Assembly (NCBI GenBank): GCA_022041995.1
Contig: CP074386.1
Location: 434,001 to 498,000, forward strand
Length of the DNA: 64,000 nucleotides
Origin: Cupriavidus necator
Lineage (GTDB): Bacteria > Pseudomonadota > Gammaproteobacteria > Burkholderiales > Burkholderiaceae
Direction: 5' to 3'
The position numbers and the translations under genes were made by a program. The notes beneath the pieces are model-generated. The model saw only the letters and a list, made by a program, of their open reading frames with translations. It was not told where the DNA came from and ran no database searches. Shown piece by piece: positions 38,960-48,445 of the stretch. How positions within the stretch are numbered: position 1 is the first letter of the stretch; each line of letters opens with the position of its first letter.

Positions 38960-40800
38960 GGACAGTGCGTGGAGGGTGCTGGCCACCTCCTGCGCGCCCA
39001 TCGACTGGCGCAGCCGCGCATCGCCCTCAGCCTCCGAGATCAGACGATCGGCAAGCGCCAGCGCCGCGGCGCTTGCCTCGTCCGCGTCCGGCCACTTCGA
39101 AAGCGCGTTCAGGGCGTTGGCCACATGTTTCGCCTCCATCGACTGGCACAGCTGGGGTTCCGAGCTAACGCGCTCGGCCAGCCGCAGCGCCGCCTTACGA
39201 GCCTCTTCCTTGTCCGGCCACTTCGAAAGCGCATTGAGCGCGGTGGCCACCTCCCGCGCATCCATCGACTGGCGCAGCCGCGCATTGCCCTCAGCCTCCG
39301 AGGTCAGACGATCGGCAAGCGCCAGCGCCGCGGCGCTTGCCTCGTCCGAGTCCGGCCACTTCGAAAAAGCGTTCAGGGCGTTGGCCACGGCCTGCGCGTC
39401 CATCGACTGGCACAGCTGGGGTTCCGAGCTAACGCGCTCGGCCAGCCGCAGCGCCGCCTTACGAGCCTCTTCCTTGTCCGGCCACTTCGAAAGCGCATTG
39501 AGCGCGTTGGTCACCTCCCGCGCATCCATCGACTCGCGCAGCCGCGCATTGCCCTCAGCCTCCGAGGTCAGACGATCGGCAAGCGCCAGCGCCGCGGCGC
39601 TTGCCTCGTCCGCGTCCGGCCACTTCGAAAACGCGTTCAGGGCGTTGGCCACTGCCTGCGCGTCCATCGACTGGCACAGCTGGGGTTCCGAGCTAACGCG
39701 CTCGGCCAGCCGCAGCGCGGCGTCTCGGGCCTTGTCTTCCTCCGGCCACTTCGAGAGCGCATTGAGCGCGGTGGCCACGGCCCGCGCCTCCATCGACTGG
39801 CACAGCTGGGGTTCCGAGCTAACGCGCTCGGCCAGCCGCAGCACCGCCTTACGAGCCTCTTCCTTGTCCGACCACTTCGAGAGCGCGTTCAGGGCATTGG
39901 ACACATGTTTCGCCTCCATCGACTGGCACAGCTGGGGTTCCGAGCTAACGCGCCCGGCCAGCCGCAGCGCGGCGTCGCGGGCCTCGTCTTCGACCGGCCA
40001 CTTCGAGAGTGCGTTCAGGGCATTGGACACATGTTTCGCCTCCATCGACTGGCACAGCTGGGGTTCCGAGCTAACGCGCCCGGCCAGCCGCAGCGCCGCC
40101 TTACGAGCCTCTTCCTTGTCCGACCACTTCGAGAGCGCGTTCAGGGCATTGGACACATGTTTCGCCTCCATCGACTGGCACAGCTGGGGTTCCGAGCTAA
40201 CGCGCTCGGCCAGCCGCAGCGCGGCGTCGCGGGCCTTGGCCTGGTCCGGCCACTTCGAGAGCGCATTGAGCGCGTTGGCCACCTCCCACGCATCCATCGA
40301 CTGGCACAGCTGGGGTTCCGAACTAACGCGCTCGGCCAGCCGCAGCGCGGCGTCGCGGGCCTTGGCCTGGTCCGGCCACTTCGAGAGCGCATTGAGCGCG
40401 GTGGTCACCTCCCGCGCCTCCATCGACTGGCACAGCTGGGGTTCCGATGTGAGGCGCCGGGCCAGGCACCGTACCGCCTCGCTGGCCCGATGCGACGCCG
40501 GCCACTTTGAGAATGCATTGAGCGCGTTGGCAACATGCTGCCCGTCCATCCGCTGGCGCAGCTTTGCGTCCGATGTCACGCGTTCGGCCAGCCGCAGCGC
40601 CGCCTGACGCGCATCGGCTTCGTCAGGCCACTTCGAGAGAGCGTTGACCGTGATGGCCACCCCCAGCGCATTCATCGACTCGCGCAGCGGCGCGTCTGCC
40701 GCAACGTGCCTGGCCAGCTCCAGTGCGTTCTCCCTGACCCTGCCATCGTCCGACCACTTGCTCAGGGCATTGAGCAGATTTGACATATCCTGTGCGTTCA
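38960..40800 (-). repeat. Tandem DNA repeats encoding the SKWP units
   Basis: Units of about 126-135 bp within the giant effector. The central ones (39100-40450) are nearly identical at DNA level; for example AGCTGGGGTTCCGAGCTAAC recurs about ten times. Such an array can expand or contract by recombination and is hard to assemble. Confidence 0.9.
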
Positions 40801-41929
40801 GCGTCGGGATCAGACCACGCAATCGAAGATGCCTGACAAGACCGGACACCGCATCGCAGCACGCCGGGCGCTCCGGCGCCTTGGACAGCGCATTGCACAG
40901 CATGGCGGCTTGCCGTCCGTTCAGCCTGTGCAGCGCGCCCGGCCTCAGCAGTTCGGTCGCGATGCTTCGCAGCGCTAGCCGGCAGATCTCGCTGTCGGCA
41001 TGCTTGCTAAGCTTGTTGGCGAAATGCACGTAGCTTGCAGCCGGCGCGCCCCGGCACCAGTCGGTGTCCACAAGATAGTGCGCCGCCAGTTCAACCGCCT
41101 CGCGAACGTCGTTGGCCCGCGCAGGCGGTATGTTCCTGACCTTGTTCCTGACCTGCAGTTTCTGCAAATACAAGTCCAGGAAGTGCAGGTTGTCGCCGGC
41201 ATAGTCTGGGCGCAGAAAGACCAGTGCCTGCCCGTAGCCGTTGCGCTGTGCCAGCACGTTCTCCCTTGCCATCCGGATGGCAAGTTCAGGGAAATCGGCA
41301 TCCTTCGCGTTGCCGGAAAGCACTCGCTGCTGCGCATCCCGTTGGTTCCTGAGCTGCCGGCCGAACTCGTGTTCAGGATACGTCAGGACTCTCCCCAGAT
41401 TCCGGCTGCGGCGCTGTGGTTCGCTCGGCTCGATGCGCATCCTCGAGTGGTGCCTTTCATCCAGCGCTTCAATCGCATCGCGGGCCGGTCCCTTGTGCGA
41501 TGGCGCCGCCGCGGCGATCTGATACCTCTCCATCCCGCTTGCAGCAAGGGTTGACCGCAGTTGCTGGTCCGGCAGGTTGCGCGTGCTGGGCGGCCACGAC
41601 GACTGGGCCCTGCGGGGTGCATCGTCCGCTGCTCGGTCTGACACAGGCCTCCCGCTACTCGGCAAAGCGCGCAACGGATGTCCGGCAGTATCCTCGTCCC
41701 CCTGTAGCCGTGAAGCGAATGCCCTTTGCCGTTGAGGTCCGGAATAAGGCTGCATCCTGCGCTGCTGGCGACGCGCTGCCAGGTCTTCCCGCCGCGGCAA
41801 CGTGTCAAGGACCGTGTCTGTCCTCCGGGACGCAGGTTCGGGCCGCGAAGTCGGGGACTGTCCGGGTGCAGCCTCGTCAATCTTCTGATCGCCACCAGCG
41901 TCCGGACTCGCCGGGCTGCCAATTCTCAT

Positions 41930-42306
41930 AGCTATGCCCTTCTCCAGTAGTTACCTCGCAGGCCGTTAAAATAGCTCCGGCCGTTGTCATCGGATCGGGC
42001 GGGTAGACCGTTGAAACAAGCGGCTATGTCGGGATAGTGGAATCAGGACGAGTAAGCCCCAACTCAACAGCCATTACGGGGGGACAATCCGGACTCTTGA
42101 GGAAACAAGACGAGCGCATCTCATGCTGGCGGTGTCGATCAAGAGCGGAGATGGACAAGCACAGCTGGGATATCGCATTGGAGTGTTTGGCATCTTGCCA
42201 GCGTCATACTGAGGGCATCGCGACGACGCTGCAAGATGCCATCGGTGGACGTCGTTTTGGCACGCAGGCAAGAAGGTGTCCTGATTCTCGATAACCTGAG
42301 GGTGAA
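41930..42306. other. Intergenic region between the two effector genes
   Basis: No gene recognised. It holds the upstream region of the giant effector and a long hairpin (42189-42240). No TTCG-N16-TTCG pair was found on the effector's strand, so its promoter is not visible as a hrpII/PIP box. Confidence 0.5.
42189..42240. repeat. Long stem-loop downstream of the XopAI-like gene
   Basis: GGCATCTTGCCAGCGTC (42189-42205) pairs with GACGCTGCAAGATGCC (42225-42240), with one bulged base and a 19-base loop. There is no T run, so it is not a standard terminator; it could stabilise an mRNA end or be an IS-end relic. Confidence 0.6.
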
Positions 42307-43016
42307 TCACAGCAAGCCGTCACCTCGCATGCACCGGCTCGCACCGAACTGCAACTTCAAGGCTTTGTCGTGGGTCTGCACAGTGTTCAGAGACAGCCGA
42401 GCGTATTCGATGTTACTTTCAGCATCATTCGGTGAAAAATTCGACCGCTTTACCAGTGCCTCGACGGCGCTGTACAGGCACTTCTCTTGTCGTGTTATGT
42501 TGCAACAACTCAGCAAGGCGTGCGCTTGCTCTGCCGTGCCCGGGGTCTGGCAGGGTCGCCAGTATAGGGGTCTTCCTCCAAATGAAAGTTGTTCCCAACG
42601 CCGATCGTTCGCACCACCGCCGGCTGGTCAGCGTCGGCAAACATGGCAAACTCCTTCGCCATCTCTCGATCAGATGACAAGTAGTGGTGTTCGCCCGAAG
42701 CAGTCACACCAGAGCTACTGAAATTCATCAGGAAATTTGCGCTTCCGCCATCTGTGGCTCCACTCCCTTTACGCTCGTTCACGAAGCCATTTCTGCGAAG
42801 AGATGACACGTGTTCGCGCTTGGTTCCATGCCAAAGAACGCTCTCCTGATAGACCCGTTTGGCAAATGGCACCAGACCATTCAAGGTCTCATTTGAATAT
42901 GGTGATCGCGAAGATCCAGGCTTAGCTCTTTTCGCCTCAACGTCCGACTCATACCCATCGGAACCATAGTCGCTTGAAGCTCGCGCTCCACCACGCTTAG
43001 AAATGCAGCCGCCCAT
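42307..43016 (-). pseudogene. XopAI/HopO1-like ADP-ribosyltransferase effector, one frameshift
   Basis: ATG 43016 begins MGGCISK, a eukaryotic N-myristoylation motif with a nearby Cys for palmitoylation, so the protein should go to the host plasma membrane. An Arg-ADP-ribosyltransferase-like core follows: VLWHGTKREHVSSLRRNGF, then SGEHHYLSSDREMAKEFAMF. After DPYTGDPARP the frame breaks at the C4 run (42542-42545). The other frame continues GTAEQAHALLSCCNITRQEK to a stop at 42307. Adding one C gives 236 residues in one frame. A perfect PIP box lies 69 bases upstream, so expression in the Hrp regulon is expected. Either disrupted or a sequence indel. Family assignment rests on motif pattern. 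Confidence 0.72.
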
Positions 43017-43047
43017 GACAATTGAATACCGGTAGTGAATTTCCTCG

Positions 43048-43053
43048 ACTGTA
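43048..43053 (-). promoter_or_regulatory. -10 element of the PIP-box promoter
   Basis: TACAGT on the minus strand, fitting the YANNNT rule, 32 bases after the PIP box and about 30 before the XopAI-like ATG. Confidence 0.7.
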
Positions 43054-43085
43054 CGGACCTACAGCGTCAACGTCGCTCGATCACC

Positions 43086-43110
43086 GCGAAAAAATGTGCA
43101 CTGACGCGAA
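43086..43110 (-). promoter_or_regulatory. Perfect PIP box (TTCGC-N15-TTCGC) upstream of the XopAI-like gene
   Basis: On the minus strand TTCGC, exactly 15 bases, TTCGC. This is the binding site of HrpX in Xanthomonas and Acidovorax and also satisfies the Ralstonia HrpB hrpII box (TTCG-N16-TTCG). A correctly spaced -10 element follows. Confidence 0.85.
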
Positions 43111-43312
43111 ACGGATCAATGCCGTTTCATGCGGGAATGCGACGGTTCGGATGCACAACGGTGCTGAAACGGCACGTCGATCCTACGGTTCAATGTGTAA
43201 AAGCCGCGCCGCATCCCGAGCTGGTTGTGATGTGATGGACGACTCCCGCTACGCAGCGAGAGGTTTGTGCCAGAGTGGAGAGGTCGTGATATCCACGGCA
43301 TAGGAGTTCATC

Positions 43313-43420
43313 ATGAAGATAGCGACTGTTGGACTGGATCTGGCCAAGAATGTGCTGCAGGTCCACGCAGTGGATTTGCAAGGCCACATCGTTGTACACA
43401 AACAGCTGAGATGCACGGAA
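43313..43420 (+). pseudogene. IS110-family transposase, N-terminal fragment
   Basis: ATG 43313 followed by KIATVGLDLAKNVLQVHAVD and LQGHIVVHKQLRCTE, the start of the DEDD domain of IS110/IS1111 recombinases. It is cut after about 36 residues by the IS3 element. It differs from the full IS110 gene at 44.8-45.9 kb, so it is a relic of another element. Confidence 0.8.
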
Positions 43421-43509
43421 GAGGTGGCGCCGGAAATTCGGACAGTCGGATAAATGGAAGAGCTGGGGTCTGAGCCGGCCATAATGGCGGGCAGAAAGGA
43501 CCTCAGAAG

Positions 43510-43818
43510 ATGACGAAACGAAGCAGGCGAACCCACTCGGCGGGGTTGAAGGCGAAGGTAGCCCTGGCGGCCCTCAAGGGCGAAAAGACGCTGGCGGAGC
43601 TGGCCCAGCAGTACGACGTGCACCCCAGCCAGATCACAGCGTGGAAGCAGCAGTTGGTGGAGCATGCCGCGGACCTGTTCGGCGGTGGCAAGGAAAGTGG
43701 GGGCGAGCCGCCGGTGGATTTGAAGGCGCTGCACGCCAAGATCGGCCAGTTGGCGCTGGAGAACGATTTTTTGTCCGGCGCGCTCAGCAAGGCCGGCCTG
43801 CTGAGCGCAAAGCGATGA
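43510..43818 (+). CDS. IS3-family transposase OrfA, copy 1
   Basis: 102 residues. Helix-turn-helix (LAELAQQYDVHPSQITAWKQ) followed by a leucine-zipper-like segment, as usual for OrfA. The stop overlaps the OrfB start (ATGA at 43815-43818). Compared with copy 2 it differs at two residues (LAQ versus LVQ; LKALH versus LKVLH). Confidence 0.92.
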   Translation: MTKRSRRTHSAGLKAKVALAALKGEKTLAELAQQYDVHPSQITAWKQQLVEHAADLFGGGKESGGEPPVDLKALHAKIGQLALENDFLSGALSKAGLLSAKR

Positions 43819-44571
43819 TCGACCGCGAGCACGCGCTGCCGGTGAGCCGGCAGGTCAAGCTGGTGGGCATCGCCCGGTCCAGCGCGTACTACCAGCCGCA
43901 ACCGGTCAGCGAGGCAGATCTGAAGCTGATGCGCCGCATCGACGAACTGCATCTGGAGCATCCCTTCGCGGGGGCTCGCATGCTGGCGCGCCTGCTGCGC
44001 CGGGAAGGCATCCAGGTCGGTCGCCGGCACGTGGGCACGCTGATGAAGCGCATGGGCATTGAGGCGCTGTATCGCCGGCCGAACACGAGCCGCAAGCACG
44101 CGGCGCACAAGATCTGGCCGTACCTGCTGCGCGACCGGAAGATCGACCGGGCCAACCAGGTGTGGGCGCTGGACACGACCTACATTCCGATGGCACGGGG
44201 CTTTGTGTACCTGACGGCAGTGGTGGACTGGGCCAGCCGCCGGGTGCTGGCCTACCGGGTGGCGATCACGCTGGAGAGCTGTCATGCCGTCGAGGCAATC
44301 GAGGAGGCCTTTGCCAAGTACGGCAACCCGGAGATCGTCAACACCGACCAGGGCAGTCAGTTCACTGCCACGGACTTCACAGATGCCGTGCTCGATCGCG
44401 GCGTCAAGTTGTCGATGGACGGCAAGGGCAGTTGGCGCGACAACGTGTTCGTCGAACGCCTGTGGCGCAGCGTCAAATACGAGGAGGTCTACCTGAAAGC
44501 CTACGACTCGGTCAGCCATGCTCGCCGCTCCATCGCTGACTACCTGACCTGGTACATGTATGGACGCCCCC

Positions 44572-44836
44572 GGTTTGCCAAGCGCTGCGCGAGGTCGATG
44601 GCCAAGAGGTAGATTGCAGCCATGTATCCGGATTTCGTTCGGGCTCATGCCCGCGATCTCTGATGGAATCCGCTGACCAACGCCCCATCAACCACGTGAA
44701 CTCGGAGTTCGTTGTACCAGTCGGGCTCTGCCGGTCACGGTCTGACCTGTCTTGCCATCAATCTGCGTGTTGCCTGAGCAATCTGTGGGGGGTGTAATTT
44801 GTCTCCGGGCTATAGGTCGATCGGATGTACACCAAC
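44572..44836 (-). ncRNA. Non-coding 3' region of the IS110-family element (candidate bridge/seekRNA locus)
   Basis: 265 bases with no reading frame lie after the recombinase stop, while only about 95 bases lie before its start. IS110-family elements use a structured non-coding RNA from one end to pair with donor and target DNA; in the IS1111 group it is encoded 3' of the gene. Position and length fit, but no fold or pairing was computed, so this is inference. Confidence 0.4.
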
Positions 44837-45892
44837 TTAGTCGCCGCTACGCGGGGAAGTAGCCTTGGCATACGAGAAGCCTGACTTGTACTCTCGGTCA
44901 CGCGCGAGCAGCGCCCAGACGATGCGAGCATTTTTGTTGGCGAGAGCGACGGCAGCGATGTTGTAGTTGCGACGCTCCAGCAACTTCTGAAGCCAAGGGC
45001 TGCCGCTCTGATCCGGTTTGCCCTGGACCGCTCGTACCGCGGATCGTGCCCCGTGGATCAGCAGAGTTCGCAGATAGGTGTCGCCGCGCTTGCTGATACC
45101 GAGCAGGTTCGTCTTCCCGCCGCTGGATGATTGGGTCGGTACCAGCCCCATCCAGGCCGCAAGCTGTCGACCGTTCTCGAAGCTCTTGGCGTCGCCAATG
45201 GTGGCCACCAGCGCGCTCGCGGTAATCGGGCCGATGCCGGGGATCTTTTCGAGCCTACGGCTGGCTTCGCTCTTGCGATGGGAGTCCTTGATCTGCGCCT
45301 GGAGTTCATTGACCTGACGATCGAGTACCATGAGGTGGTCGAGAAGGCGCTCGATGAGTTGCCGGAAGCTGCCCGGAAGCTCGTTGCTCGCGTCCTCGAT
45401 GAGATCGCGGACGCGCCCCTTCACGTGGGACAAACCTTGGGGCATGACAAGGCCAAACTCAGCTAGCAGGCCGCGGATCTGATTGGCCTGGGCGGTGCGC
45501 GCACTGACGAAACCTTGGCGCACTCGATGCAGCGCGAGCGTGGCTTGCTGCTCGATATTCTTGTGGGGAACGAAGCGCATGTTGGGTCGAGCGACCGCCT
45601 CGCAGATCGCCTCAGCATCGGCCGCATCGTTCTTGTTGGTCTTGACGTAGGGCTTCACGAACTGAGGTGCCATCAGCTTGACGGTGTGTCCCACCGCCTG
45701 CAGCTTGCGTGCCCAGTAGTGCGCGCCGCCGCAGGCTTCCATGCCGATCAGGCAGGGTGGGAGGTTAGCGAAGAAGGTCGCCATTTGGTCACGCCGGCTT
45801 TGCTTCTTCAAGGCTGTCTTGCCGTGTTCGTTAACGCCGTGCACCTGGAACACGTTCTTGGCCAGGTCGATGCCGACTGTCGTAATCTGCAT
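44837..45892 (-). CDS. IS110-family transposase (DEDD recombinase)
   Basis: 351 residues from ATG 45892. The N-terminal RuvC-like DEDD domain starts MQITTVGIDLAKNVFQVHGV and includes CLIGMEACGGAHYWARKLQA and VKTNKNDAADAEAICEAVAR. The C-terminal transposase_20 domain has LEKIPGIGPITASALVATIG, then NGRQLAAWMGLVPTQSSSGG and the conserved Ser-containing region KTNLLGISKRGDTYLRTLLI. Length and motifs are complete, so it is probably active. Confidence 0.93.
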   Translation of the reverse strand: MQITTVGIDLAKNVFQVHGVNEHGKTALKKQSRRDQMATFFANLPPCLIGMEACGGAHYWARKLQAVGHTVKLMAPQFVKPYVKTNKNDAADAEAICEAVARPNMRFVPHKNIEQQATLALHRVRQGFVSARTAQANQIRGLLAEFGLVMPQGLSHVKGRVRDLIEDASNELPGSFRQLIERLLDHLMVLDRQVNELQAQIKDSHRKSEASRRLEKIPGIGPITASALVATIGDAKSFENGRQLAAWMGLVPTQSSSGGKTNLLGISKRGDTYLRTLLIHGARSAVRAVQGKPDQSGSPWLQKLLERRNYNIAAVALANKNARIVWALLARDREYKSGFSYAKATSPRSGD

Positions 45893-46090
45893 GATGGACG
45901 CTCCTGTTCGGTTTGAGTACTGACGTTGGATCTCCACTTTGGCACAGCGATGCCGTACTGGGTGGGGGCGTCCATTCCATTAACCAACGACGCCCCCATT
46001 CCAGTCTGGCGGACAAGACTCCGGATGAGGCATACTTCGCCACGCTGCCAGCGATCAAATCGGCAGCTTGACCGCCCCAGCGCCTCCACT

Positions 46091-47196
46091 TACTCAGCAG
46101 TCGGAAATATAGGCGACAGAAGGAGCCTGGAAGAATGATCGAACGAGACACGGCTTTTGCCGGGCATCCGCGAGCTGCGCCTCGATTCGCTCTTGCAGCT
46201 TTTCACCCTTTTGCAGGGGCCGCCTTGCCGCGCCAGTACGTTTGACATGACTCCACACCAATTCGTCCGGATTCAGATCCGGGGCGTAACCCGGCAGGAA
46301 ATGAAGTGTGAGCTTGCCGCGCGTGGAGTCAACGTACTCGCGCACCAGCGCCTTCTTGTGCGCGGGCAGACTGTCGAGCACCAGATGCACCGGCTTCTTG
46401 CGATGCCGCATCATCTTCTTGAGCAATTCGACGAAAAACTCGGCGTTGAGCGCTCCCTTGTAGGTGCAAAACCAGAAGGCTCCCTTCGCATTGACCGCCG
46501 ACGCCGCGCTGATCGACTGGCGCTGACCGGGGCGCTGCACCACAGGGGTCTGGCCACGTACACCCCAGGTCTTACCATGCACCGTGTCGGCGCGAAAGCC
46601 GGACTCGTCCCAGAAGAACACTTCCGCGCCCTGCGCCTTAGCCTGACGGGCAATTGCTGGATAGGTGTCGTGCTGCCAGCGCTCGATCGCTTCGGGGTCG
46701 CGTTGGTAGGCCCGTTGCAATGGTTTCTGCGGCGTCAGCCCAAGTTTTGCCAGCAGTGCTCCCACCGCTGTCGTCCCTAGGCGCACACCAAACTTCTTCT
46801 CAATCAACTGCGCCACGATTGCGCGTGTCCACAACCCGAAATCAAGCCCGTACTGGCGCGGATCGCGCCCATTGACCCAGCGAAAAACCTGCCGCTCCTG
46901 GGCTGGCGTCAGCGTTGGGGGCCGGCCAGTGGCCGGCGTCGAGCGCAGCGCATTGATACCCACGCCCGGTTTAAGGGCAGCGTTTATCCATTTATAGATC
47001 GTGGTGCGATTGAATCCGTAGGAGGCAATCACGTCTGCCGGCCGCTCGCCTTCACGAACCCGCTCAATCGCCATGAGGCGAATCGCCTCCAGCGTCTGAT
47101 GATCAAATGTCCGTCCGTCTCGCTTCATGCACGATCCGACCGATGCAGGGCCCATGAAGTTCCAAACTTGTCGACTAACTTACCGACCCATGAGTA
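46091..47196 (-). mobile_element. IS630-family element
   Basis: Abuts the IS3 copy at 46090. Related inverted ends: TACTCAGCAGTCGG on the left and TACTCATGGGTCGG (inverted) on the right near 47196. TA at both edges fits the TA target of this family. Confidence 0.75.
46094..47128 (-). CDS. IS630-family transposase
   Basis: 344 residues from ATG 47128 (MKRDGRTFDHQTLEAIRLMA). The N-terminal paired HTH (VIASYGFNRTTIYKWINAAL) precedes the Tc1/mariner-type DDE core: VFFWDESGFRADTVHGKTWG, PVHLVLDSLPAHKKALVREY and YAPDLNPDELVWSHVKRTGA. Complete single-frame IS630 enzyme; its stop lies within the terminal repeat. Some longer upstream frame is open but adds no conserved sequence. Confidence 0.9.
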   Translation of the reverse strand: MKRDGRTFDHQTLEAIRLMAIERVREGERPADVIASYGFNRTTIYKWINAALKPGVGINALRSTPATGRPPTLTPAQERQVFRWVNGRDPRQYGLDFGLWTRAIVAQLIEKKFGVRLGTTAVGALLAKLGLTPQKPLQRAYQRDPEAIERWQHDTYPAIARQAKAQGAEVFFWDESGFRADTVHGKTWGVRGQTPVVQRPGQRQSISAASAVNAKGAFWFCTYKGALNAEFFVELLKKMMRHRKKPVHLVLDSLPAHKKALVREYVDSTRGKLTLHFLPGYAPDLNPDELVWSHVKRTGAARRPLQKGEKLQERIEAQLADARQKPCLVRSFFQAPSVAYISDC

Positions 47197-47225
47197 AGCT
47201 GTCGTCCTTGAAGGGGTGATGGCGA

Positions 47226-48361
47226 ATGAGTGAGGGCAAGAAGCGCAAGGTACACACGGCGGAATTCAAGGCCAAGGTTGGTCTGGAGGCGGTGCGCGGG
47301 GTGAAGACGATCAGCGAGATTGCGCAGACATACGGCGTGCATCCGGTGTTGGTCGGGCAATGGAAGAAAGAGATTCTTGAGCGGGCCGGCGCTCTGTTCG
47401 AAACCAAGCGTGGCCCGAAGCCGGCCGAGGACAAGAGCGGCGAGGATCGCCCGTACGGCGAGATCGGGCGGCTGAAGATGGAGGTGGACTGGCTTAAAAA
47501 AGTTGGGGGAATAAGCCGGGAAGCCCGAATGGGGTGGATCGATGGCGCGGAGGAACTGCCTTTGAGCCGGCAGTGCGACCTGGCGGAAGTGTCGCGCGCA
47601 ACGGTGTATCGGAGGCAGGGCAAGACGACGCGGGAAGAGCGCGACGAGGATCTGCGTCTGTGCCGGTTGATCGACGAGGAATATACGAACCGGCCGTTCT
47701 ACGGCAGCCGGCGCATGGCGGTGTTCCTGCGCGGCCAGGGCTGCGTGGTGAGCCGCAAGCGCGTGCAGCGCCTGATGCGCGAGATGGGGTTGGCGGGCAT
47801 GGCGCCGGGGCCGGCGACGAGCGCCAAGCATCCGAAGCACAAGGTCTATCCGTACCTGCTGCGCGGCGTGGGGGTGACGCGGCCGAACCAGGTGTGGTCG
47901 ACCGACGTGACCTACATCCGGCTGGCGCGCGGTTTTGCCTACCTGGTGGCGATCATCGACTGGTACAGCCGCAAGGTGCTGTCCTGGCGTCTGAGCAACA
48001 GCATGGACGCGTCGTTCTGCGTGGACTGCCTGGAGGATGCGCTGCGCGAGCACGGAAGTCCGGGGTGTTCAACAGCGACCAGGGCTCCCAGTTCACGAGC
48101 CACGTCTTCACGGGCGTGCTCAAGCGCGAGGGCATTGCTATCAGCATGGACGGTCGCGGCCGGGCGCTGGACAACATCTTCGTCGAACGGCTGTGGCGCA
48201 ATGTGAAGCACGAGGATGTGTACCTGAAGGGGTACGCCAACATGGCGGAGCTGATGATCGGGCTCGCGCAGTACTTCTCGTTCTACAATCGGCAGCGCCT
48301 GCACACTTCGATCGACTTCCTTACGCCGGTCGACTACGAAGCCCTGCGCATGGCTGCATGA
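47226..48361 (+). pseudogene. IS3-family transposase (second type), OrfA-OrfB in one frame with one frameshift
   Basis: OrfA part MSEGKKRKVHTAEFKAKVGL, then a leucine-rich segment (LKMEVDWLKKVGG), running on in frame into OrfB (LPLSRQCDLAEVSRATVYRR, QVWSTDVTYIRLARGFAYLV). At 48062-48065 the run CCGGGG lacks one G: adding it gives GSPGVFNSDQGSQFTSHVFT and the frame then ends at 48361 after RLHTSIDFLTPVDYEALRMA. The corrected length is 379 codons. The catalytic Asp-Glu portion lies after the shift. Confidence 0.88.
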
Positions 48362-48445
48362 GTTGCTGTACGTGAAAGCGAGGCAGGGTCAGGTTGCTCG
48401 TTTACGGCAGCCCTGGCACCTCGTCCGTGGGCCGGAGGCTTCCGG

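Larger units (their letters stand above)
33678..41929 (-). pseudogene. Giant SKWP-repeat type III effector (RipS/XopAD-like), three frameshifts
   Basis: ATG 41929 with GGAG upstream. Four consecutive open frames belong to one protein of about 2750 residues, the size of RipS/XopAD effectors. The first, 1339 codons, holds about 16 repeats of 42-45 residues with the hallmark NALNALSKWPD. The second, 1080 codons, is a large region of unknown fold and ends with a RelA/SpoT-like domain: RLKSPRSLQDKL, LVNDALRYSVVL, WEIQFHTEQTFKCKEKYHDL. The third has a second such domain: FKKKKSIEEKLARI, VRDGLRYEVIL, YAGLNVNV, WEIQFHTRDSLKAKEKSHRT. The fourth is OTU/papain-like: GLQNNCLLDTALQL and HTPGHFQPLW. Frame changes lie near 38041, at the G5 run 34998-35002 and at the G12 tract 34182-34193. 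Each is repaired by a one- or two-base change in a base run, and the total is then a multiple of three. It is either a pseudogene, a sequence error, or phase-variable. No PIP box was found just upstream. Confidence 0.85.
44572..45988 (-). mobile_element. IS110-family (probably IS1111-group) element
   Basis: Inserted in IS3 orfB. GACGCCCCC lies at both edges. An inverted GGGGGCGTC at 45964-45972 forms a 9-bp hairpin with the right flank. One complete recombinase gene is inside. Confidence 0.8.
43815..46071 (+). pseudogene. IS3-family transposase OrfB, copy 1, split by IS110
   Basis: Codons 1-252 read normally (MIDREHALPVSRQVKLVGIA; DDE motifs QVWALDTTYIPMARG, NTDQGSQFTATDF, WRDNVFVERLWRS) up to MYGRP at 44570. 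The last 24 codons (SSLADKTPDEAYFATLPAIK and SAA) lie beyond the IS110 element at 45997-46071. Removing the IS110 with one GACGCCCCC restores the full 276 residues. Confidence 0.9.
43420..46090 (+). mobile_element. IS3-family element, copy 1, split by an IS110-family element
   Basis: Left end AGAGGTGGCGCC at 43420; right end (inverted AGTGGAGGCGC) at 46090. It is nearly identical to copy 2 at 54245-55489. A 1.4-kb IS110-type element interrupts orfB, with GACGCCCCC on both sides (44563-44571 and 45989-45997). Confidence 0.88.

Noticed and set aside
39060..40500. Regular repeats considered as a CRISPR array
   Set aside because: Units are 126-135 bp, contiguous, in frame and code for SKWP repeats; there are no short repeats with unique spacers and no cas genes.
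35181..40607. Very long plus-strand open frames (863, 685 and 657 codons) over the giant effector
   Set aside because: They mirror the minus-strand SKWP repeats; the repeats seen in them are produced by the repeated DNA. The minus strand has the recognised motif and domains.
41930..42110. PIP/hrpII box for the giant effector
   Set aside because: No TTCG on its coding strand in the upstream 180 bases, so no box can be claimed.
43503..44648. Minus-strand frames of 381-386 codons over both IS3 copies
   Set aside because: Antisense shadows of orfA/orfB; they occur identically in both copies only because the DNA is the same.
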